Shown here: positions 57,614 through 64,000 of the stretch, piece by piece
Layout of the letters: each line of letters begins with the position of its first letter
How positions within the stretch are numbered: the first letter of the stretch is position 1
Origin: Mixophyes australis
Lineage: Eukaryota; Chordata; Amphibia; Anura; Limnodynastidae
Reading direction: 5' to 3'
DNA length: 64,000 bases
NCBI GenBank assembly: GCA_036250195.1
Contig: JAVHZZ010000074.1
Span: 408,501 to 472,500, forward strand
Translations under genes and position numbers: made by a program
Notes under the pieces: generated by a model
What the model was told of the DNA's origin: nothing
Databases searched by the model: none
Seen by the model: only the letters and a program-made list of their open reading frames with translations

Positions 57614-58534
57614 CAGACAGACTGATTTCAACTGGAAGCAGTGCTTACATATTGCTTAATTTTTGGTGGTTATTAAATAGTATGGGTAGGCAAGAAAAGT
57701 GCATATATCTTTTATTAGCATAAACTTACCCAAATGCGCTCTTGCATATTTAAGGCATTCAAAGTAATAATATTTCACAGCATTAATATAGTTATGTACT
57801 AGACTGGACAATAGTAAGCAGAGCCAGTACTTATATCAACAATGGCCTTATCTGTGTGAAGTTTGTATGTTCTCCCTGTGTTTGTGTGGGTTTCCTCTGG
57901 GTGCTGTGGTTTCCTCCCACACTCCAAAAAACATACTGTTAGGTTAATTGGCTGCTATCAAAATTGACCCTAGTCTCTCCCTCTCTGTCTGTGTGTGAGT
58001 GTGTGTCTATATTAGGGAATTTAGACTGTAAGCTCCAATAGGGTAGGGACTGATGTGAATGGGTTCTCTGTACAGCGCTGCGCTATTAGTGACACTATAT
58101 AAATAAATGATAATGAGGATGATGATGATATGTGTTTACTATGCCTATACACATAGCCAGCTTCCACACTTGATTGGCAGATTAATGCATCATTATTGCT
58201 AAGTTTGATAACAGTTGTCTAATACAGTGACACTGGTAGAGAAAACCACTATAGACATTCACATAAGCAGCTCTCATCATCATCATTTATGGCATAAGAC
58301 TTCTTTAATTATACTAAGTTTTTGAGCAGGTCTGCATTATACTTAATTATATAAGGGAGATGTACTTTTAGTGAAAAGTAGCTCTCCAATTTCAAAAGTA
58401 CATCAACGTAGTATTAATACTTAGATTTAAAGGTGTTCTGGGATAAATGAAATATATTCCCAGCAGCCATCTCCCTTTGCCTCTATCTTATTGCATATTT
58501 TGTCCTAATGTGCTTTCATATTTACATGTCACCA
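57233..58534 (+). repeat. Satellite monomer 45 (long form, 585T, 1302 bp)
   Basis: GATA tract 57463-57622 (160 bp, distal AAAG x2); retroposon 57845-58130. Sites: 118G, 585T ('aatatagtt'), 693C, 771 long, 971T, 1189C. 585T is shared only with monomer 48. Confidence 0.97.
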
Positions 58535-58812
58535 TGTTTCCATTGGCTAGTACCTTAAAGTCAGATGTCTGTCAAGCAAACTGACCAGTGACAGAATTGC
58601 TTTGTGAGGTATACATCTTTATGACATCAAATGCTTCACATGCAAAAAATCCAGTTCATTGTCAAAAATCAGCTATATTAGGAGAGTGAGAATTGTGTTT
58701 TAGCATCAATTACACACTAAATATGCTGTCAATGTGTATTTTAATGGATGTCTTTCAGTTTTAAAGATAGACAGACCGATAGATAGATAGAAAGATAGAA
58801 AGATAGATAGAT

Positions 58813-58843
<31 letters not shown>

Positions 58844-58852
58844 AAGATAGAT

Positions 58853-58923
<71 letters not shown>

Positions 58924-59840
58924 CAGACAGACTGATTTCAACTGGAAGCAGTGCTTACATATTGCTTAATTTTTGGTGGTTATTAAATAGTATGGGTAGG
59001 CAAGAAAAGTGCATATATCTTTTATTAGCATAAACTTACCCAAATGCGCTCTTGCATATTTAAGGCATTCAAAGTAATAATATTTCACAGCATTAATACA
59101 GTTATGTACTAGACTGGACAATAGTAAGCAGAGCCAGTACTTATATCAACAATGGCCTTATCTGTGTGAAGTTTGTATGTTCTCCCTGTGTTTGTGTGGG
59201 TTTCCTCTGGGTGCTGTGGTTTCCTCCCACACTCCAAAAAACATACTGTTAGGTTAATTGGCTGCTATCAAAATTGACCCTAGTCTCTCTCTGTCTGTGT
59301 GTGAGTGTGTGTCTATATTAGGGAATTTAGACTGTAAGCTCCAATAGGGTAGGGACTGATGTGAATGGGTTCTCTGTACAGCGCTGCGCTATTAGTGACA
59401 CTATATAAATAAATGATAATGAGGATGATGATGATATGTGTTTACTATGCCTATACACATAGCCAGCTTCCACACTTGATGGGCAGATTAATGCATCATT
59501 ATTGCTAAGTTTGATAACAGTTGTCTAATACAGTGACACTGGTAGAGAAAACCACTATAGACATTCACATAAGCAGCTCTCATCATCATCATTTATGGCA
59601 TAAGACTTCTTTAATTATACTAAGTTTTTGAGCAGGTCTGCATTATACTTAATTATATAAGGGAGATGTACTTTTAGTGAAAAGTAGCTCTCCAATTTCA
59701 AAAGTACATCAACGTAGTATTAATACTTAGATTTAAAGGTGTTCTGGGATAAATGAAATATATTCCCAGCAGCCATCTCCCTTTGCCTCTATCTTATTGC
59801 ATATTTTGTCCTAATGTGCTTTCATATTTACATGTCACCA
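58535..59840 (+). repeat. Satellite monomer 46 (short form, 971G, two distal AAAG, 1306 bp)
   Basis: GATA tract 58765-58932 (168 bp, distal AAAG x2); retroposon 59155-59436. Sites: 118G, 693C, 771 short, 971G, 1189C. Counterpart of monomer 49, which has one tetramer fewer. Confidence 0.97.
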
Positions 59841-60118
59841 TGTTTCCATTGGCTAGTACCTTAAAGTCAGATGTCTGTCAAGCAAACTGACCAGTGACAG
59901 AATTGCTTTGTGAGGTATACATCTTTATGACATCAAATGCTTCACATGCAAAAAATCCAGTTCATTGTCAAAAATCAGCTATATTAGGAGAGTGAGAATT
60001 GTGTTTTAGCATCAATTACACACTAAATATGCTGTCAATGTGTATTTTAATGGATGTCTTTCAGTTTTAAAGATAGACAGACCGATAGATAGATAGAAAG
60101 ATAGAAAGATAGATAGAT

Positions 60119-60201
<83 letters not shown>

Positions 60202-61118
60202 CAGACAGACTGATTTCAACTGGAAGCAGTGCTTACATATTGCTTAATTTTTGGTGGTTATTAAATAGTATGGGTAGGCAAGAAAAGTGCATATATCTTT
60301 TATTAGCATAAACTTACCCAAATGCGCTCTTGCATATTTAAGGCATTCAAAGTAATAATATTTCACAGCATTAATACAGTTATGTACTAGACTGGACAAT
60401 AGTAAGCAGAGCCAGTACTTATATCAACAATGGCCTTATCTGTGTGAAGTTTGTATGTTCTCCCTGTGTTTGTGTGGGTTTCCTCTGGGTGCTGTGGTTT
60501 CCTCCCACACTCCAAAAAACATACTGTTAGGTTAATTGGCTGCTATCAAAATTGACCCTAGTCTCTCTCTGTCTGTGTGTGAGTGTGTGTCTATATTAGG
60601 GAATTTAGACTGTAAGCTCCAATAGGGTAGGGACTGATGTGAATGGGTTCTCTGTACAGCGCTGCGCTATTAGTGACACTATATAAATAAATGATAATGA
60701 GGATGATGATGATATGTGTTTACTATGCCTATACACATAGCCAGCTTCCACACTTGATGGGCAGATTAATGCATCATTATTGCTAAGTTTGATAACAGTT
60801 GTCTAATACAGTGACACTGGTAGAGAAAACCACTATAGACATTCACATAAGCAGCTCTCATCATCATCATTTATGGCATAAGACTTCTTTAATTATACTA
60901 AGTTTTTGAGCAGGTCTGCATTATACTTAATTATATAAGGGAGATGTACTTTTAGTGAAAAGTAGCTCTCCAATTTCAAAAGTACATCAACGTAGTATTA
61001 ATACTTAGATTTAAAGGTGTTCTGGGATAAATGAAATATATTCCCAGCAGCCATCTCCCTTTGCCTCTATCTTATTGCATATTTTGTCCTAATGTGCTTT
61101 CATATTTACATGTCACCA
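59841..61118 (+). repeat. Satellite monomer 47 (short form, 971G, 1278 bp)
   Basis: GATA tract 60071-60210 (140 bp, distal AAAG x1); retroposon 60433-60714. Sites: 118G, 693C, 771 short, 971G, 1189C. First unit of the second 3.9-kb trimer (47-49). Confidence 0.97.
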
Positions 61119-61396
61119 TGTTTCCATTGGCTAGTACCTTAAAGTCAGATGTCTGTCAAGCAAACTGACCAGTGACAGAATTGCTTTGTGAGGTATACAT
61201 CTTTATGACATCAAATGCTTCACATGCAAAAAATCCAGTTCATTGTCAAAAATCAGCTATATTAGGAGAGTGAGAATTGTGTTTTAGCATCAATTACACA
61301 CTAAATATGCTGTCAATGTGTATTTTAATGGATGTCTTTCAGTTTTAAAGATAGACAGACCGATAGATAGATAGAAAGATAGAAAGATAGATAGAT

Positions 61397-61435
<39 letters not shown>

Positions 61436-61444
61436 AAGATAGAT

Positions 61445-61499
<55 letters not shown>

Positions 61500-62420
61500 C
61501 AGACAGACTGATTTCAACTGGAAGCAGTGCTTACATATTGCTTAATTTTTGGTGGTTATTAAATAGTATGGGTAGGCAAGAAAAGTGCATATATCTTTTA
61601 TTAGCATAAACTTACCCAAATGCGCTCTTGCATATTTAAGGCATTCAAAGTAATAATATTTCACAGCATTAATATAGTTATGTACTAGACTGGACAATAG
61701 TAAGCAGAGCCAGTACTTATATCAACAATGGCCTTATCTGTGTGAAGTTTGTATGTTCTCCCTGTGTTTGTGTGGGTTTCCTCTGGGTGCTGTGGTTTCC
61801 TCCCACACTCCAAAAAACATACTGTTAGGTTAATTGGCTGCTATCAAAATTGACCCTAGTCTCTCCCTCTCTGTCTGTGTGTGAGTGTGTGTCTATATTA
61901 GGGAATTTAGACTGTAAGCTCCAATAGGGTAGGGACTGATGTGAATGGGTTCTCTGTACAGCGCTGCGCTATTAGTGACACTATATAAATAAATGATAAT
62001 GAGGATGATGATGATATGTGTTTACTATGCCTATACACATAGCCAGCTTCCACACTTGATTGGCAGATTAATGCATCATTATTGCTAAGTTTGATAACAG
62101 TTGTCTAATACAGTGACACTGGTAGAGAAAACCACTATAGACATTCACATAAGCAGCTCTCATCATCATCATTTATGGCATAAGACTTCTTTAATTATAC
62201 TAAGTTTTTGAGCAGGTCTGCATTATACTTAATTATATAAGGGAGATGTACTTTTAGTGAAAAGTAGCTCTCCAATTTCAAAAGTACATCAACGTAGTAT
62301 TAATACTTAGATTTAAAGGTGTTCTGGGATAAATGAAATATATTCCCAGCAGCCATCTCCCTTTGCCTCTATCTTATTGCATATTTTGTCCTAATGTGCT
62401 TTCATATTTACATGTCACCA
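61119..62420 (+). repeat. Satellite monomer 48 (long form, 585T, 1302 bp)
   Basis: GATA tract 61349-61508 (160 bp, distal AAAG x2); retroposon 61731-62016. Sites: 118G, 585T, 693C, 771 long, 971T, 1189C. Counterpart of monomer 45. Confidence 0.97.
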
Positions 62421-62698
62421 TGTTTCCATTGGCTAGTACCTTAAAGTCAGATGTCTGTCAAGCAAACTGACCAGTGACAGAATTGCTTTGTGAGGTATAC
62501 ATCTTTATGACATCAAATGCTTCACATGCAAAAAATCCAGTTCATTGTCAAAAATCAGCTATATTAGGAGAGTGAGAATTGTGTTTTAGCATCAATTACA
62601 CACTAAATATGCTGTCAATGTGTATTTTAATGGATGTCTTTCAGTTTTAAAGATAGACAGACCGATAGATAGATAGAAAGATAGAAAGATAGATAGAT

Positions 62699-62729
<31 letters not shown>

Positions 62730-62738
62730 AAGATAGAT

Positions 62739-62805
<67 letters not shown>

Positions 62806-63722
62806 CAGACAGACTGATTTCAACTGGAAGCAGTGCTTACATATTGCTTAATTTTTGGTGGTTATTAAATAGTATGGGTAGGCAAGAAAAGTGCATATAT
62901 CTTTTATTAGCATAAACTTACCCAAATGCGCTCTTGCATATTTAAGGCATTCAAAGTAATAATATTTCACAGCATTAATACAGTTATGTACTAGACTGGA
63001 CAATAGTAAGCAGAGCCAGTACTTATATCAACAATGGCCTTATCTGTGTGAAGTTTGTATGTTCTCCCTGTGTTTGTGTGGGTTTCCTCTGGGTGCTGTG
63101 GTTTCCTCCCACACTCCAAAAAACATACTGTTAGGTTAATTGGCTGCTATCAAAATTGACCCTAGTCTCTCTCTGTCTGTGTGTGAGTGTGTGTCTATAT
63201 TAGGGAATTTAGACTGTAAGCTCCAATAGGGTAGGGACTGATGTGAATGGGTTCTCTGTACAGCGCTGCGCTATTAGTGACACTATATAAATAAATGATA
63301 ATGAGGATGATGATGATATGTGTTTACTATGCCTATACACATAGCCAGCTTCCACACTTGATGGGCAGATTAATGCATCATTATTGCTAAGTTTGATAAC
63401 AGTTGTCTAATACAGTGACACTGGTAGAGAAAACCACTATAGACATTCACATAAGCAGCTCTCATCATCATCATTTATGGCATAAGACTTCTTTAATTAT
63501 ACTAAGTTTTTGAGCAGGTCTGCATTATACTTAATTATATAAGGGAGATGTACTTTTAGTGAAAAGTAGCTCTCCAATTTCAAAAGTACATCAACGTAGT
63601 ATTAATACTTAGATTTAAAGGTGTTCTGGGATAAATGAAATATATTCCCAGCAGCCATCTCCCTTTGCCTCTATCTTATTGCATATTTTGTCCTAATGTG
63701 CTTTCATATTTACATGTCACCA
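62421..63722 (+). repeat. Satellite monomer 49 (short form, 971G, two distal AAAG, 1302 bp)
   Basis: GATA tract 62651-62814 (164 bp, distal AAAG x2); retroposon 63037-63318. Sites: 118G, 693C, 771 short, 971G, 1189C. Last complete copy. Confidence 0.97.
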
Positions 63723-64000
63723 TGTTTCCATTGGCTAGTACCTTAAAGTCAGATGTCTGTCAAGCAAACTGACCAGTGACAGAATTGCTTTGTGAGGTAT
63801 ACATCTTTATGACATCAAATGCTTCACATGCAAAAAATCCAGTTCATTGTCAAAAATCAGCTATATTAGGAGAGTGAGAATTGTGTTTTAGCATCAATTA
63901 CACACTAAATATGCTGTCAATGTGTATTTTAATGGATGTCTTTCAGTTTTAAAGATAGACAGACCGATAGATAGATAGAAAGATAGAAAGATAGATAGAT
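63723..64000 (+). repeat. Satellite monomer 50 (partial, cut by window end)
   Basis: First 278 bp of a further copy: the 230-bp leading segment (118G) and the first 48 bp of its GATA tract from 63953. It shows that the array continues to the right. Confidence 0.97.

Overview
The whole 64 kb window is one uninterrupted head-to-tail satellite (macrosatellite) array. It holds 49 complete copies and one truncated copy of a ~1.3 kb monomer (1270-1330 bp), all in the same orientation. No flanking unique DNA, protein-coding gene, tRNA, rRNA or CRISPR array was found. The array continues past both ends, so its true size and chromosomal position cannot be read here.

The source is a vertebrate nuclear genome, most likely a frog or toad (anuran). 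Two things point there: the AT-rich, CpG-poor base composition, and inside every monomer a 5'-truncated retroposon 3' end of the kind abundant in amphibians and fish. That element runs from a 'tgtgtgaagtttgtatgttc' block through 'ggtttcctcccacactcc' and 'tagactgtaagctcc' to 'ctatataaataaatg' and a GAT-rich tail. The family assignment (L2/CR1-type 3' end shared with tRNA-headed SINEs) is from memory and was not searched.

Monomer layout in monomer-1 coordinates: 1-230 unassigned AT-rich DNA; 231-418 a GATA/GACA tetranucleotide tract with fixed GAAA interruptions; 419-640 unassigned; 641-926 the retroposon fragment; 927-1330 unassigned DNA with a 12-bp-arm inverted repeat (1155-1200) and a 12-bp palindrome (1206-1217). 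In the other copies the tract starts 230 bp after the monomer start. It ends 912 bp before the monomer end (908 bp in the short form).

All 49 monomer lengths are congruent to 2 modulo 4. Length changes are explained by whole tetranucleotides in the GATA tract plus one 4-bp indel in the retroposon. Substitutions at about 15 sites sort the monomers into lineages and reveal multi-monomer block duplications: trimers of about 3.9 kb, a tetramer of about 5.2 kb, and dimers of about 2.6 kb. The left part (copies 1-28) is diverse. The right part (29-49) is more uniform and is made mainly of two forms, long and short.

There is no gene set working together here. The interest lies in how the array evolved: a retroposon fragment and a GATA microsatellite were captured into a repeat unit that then spread by unequal exchange.
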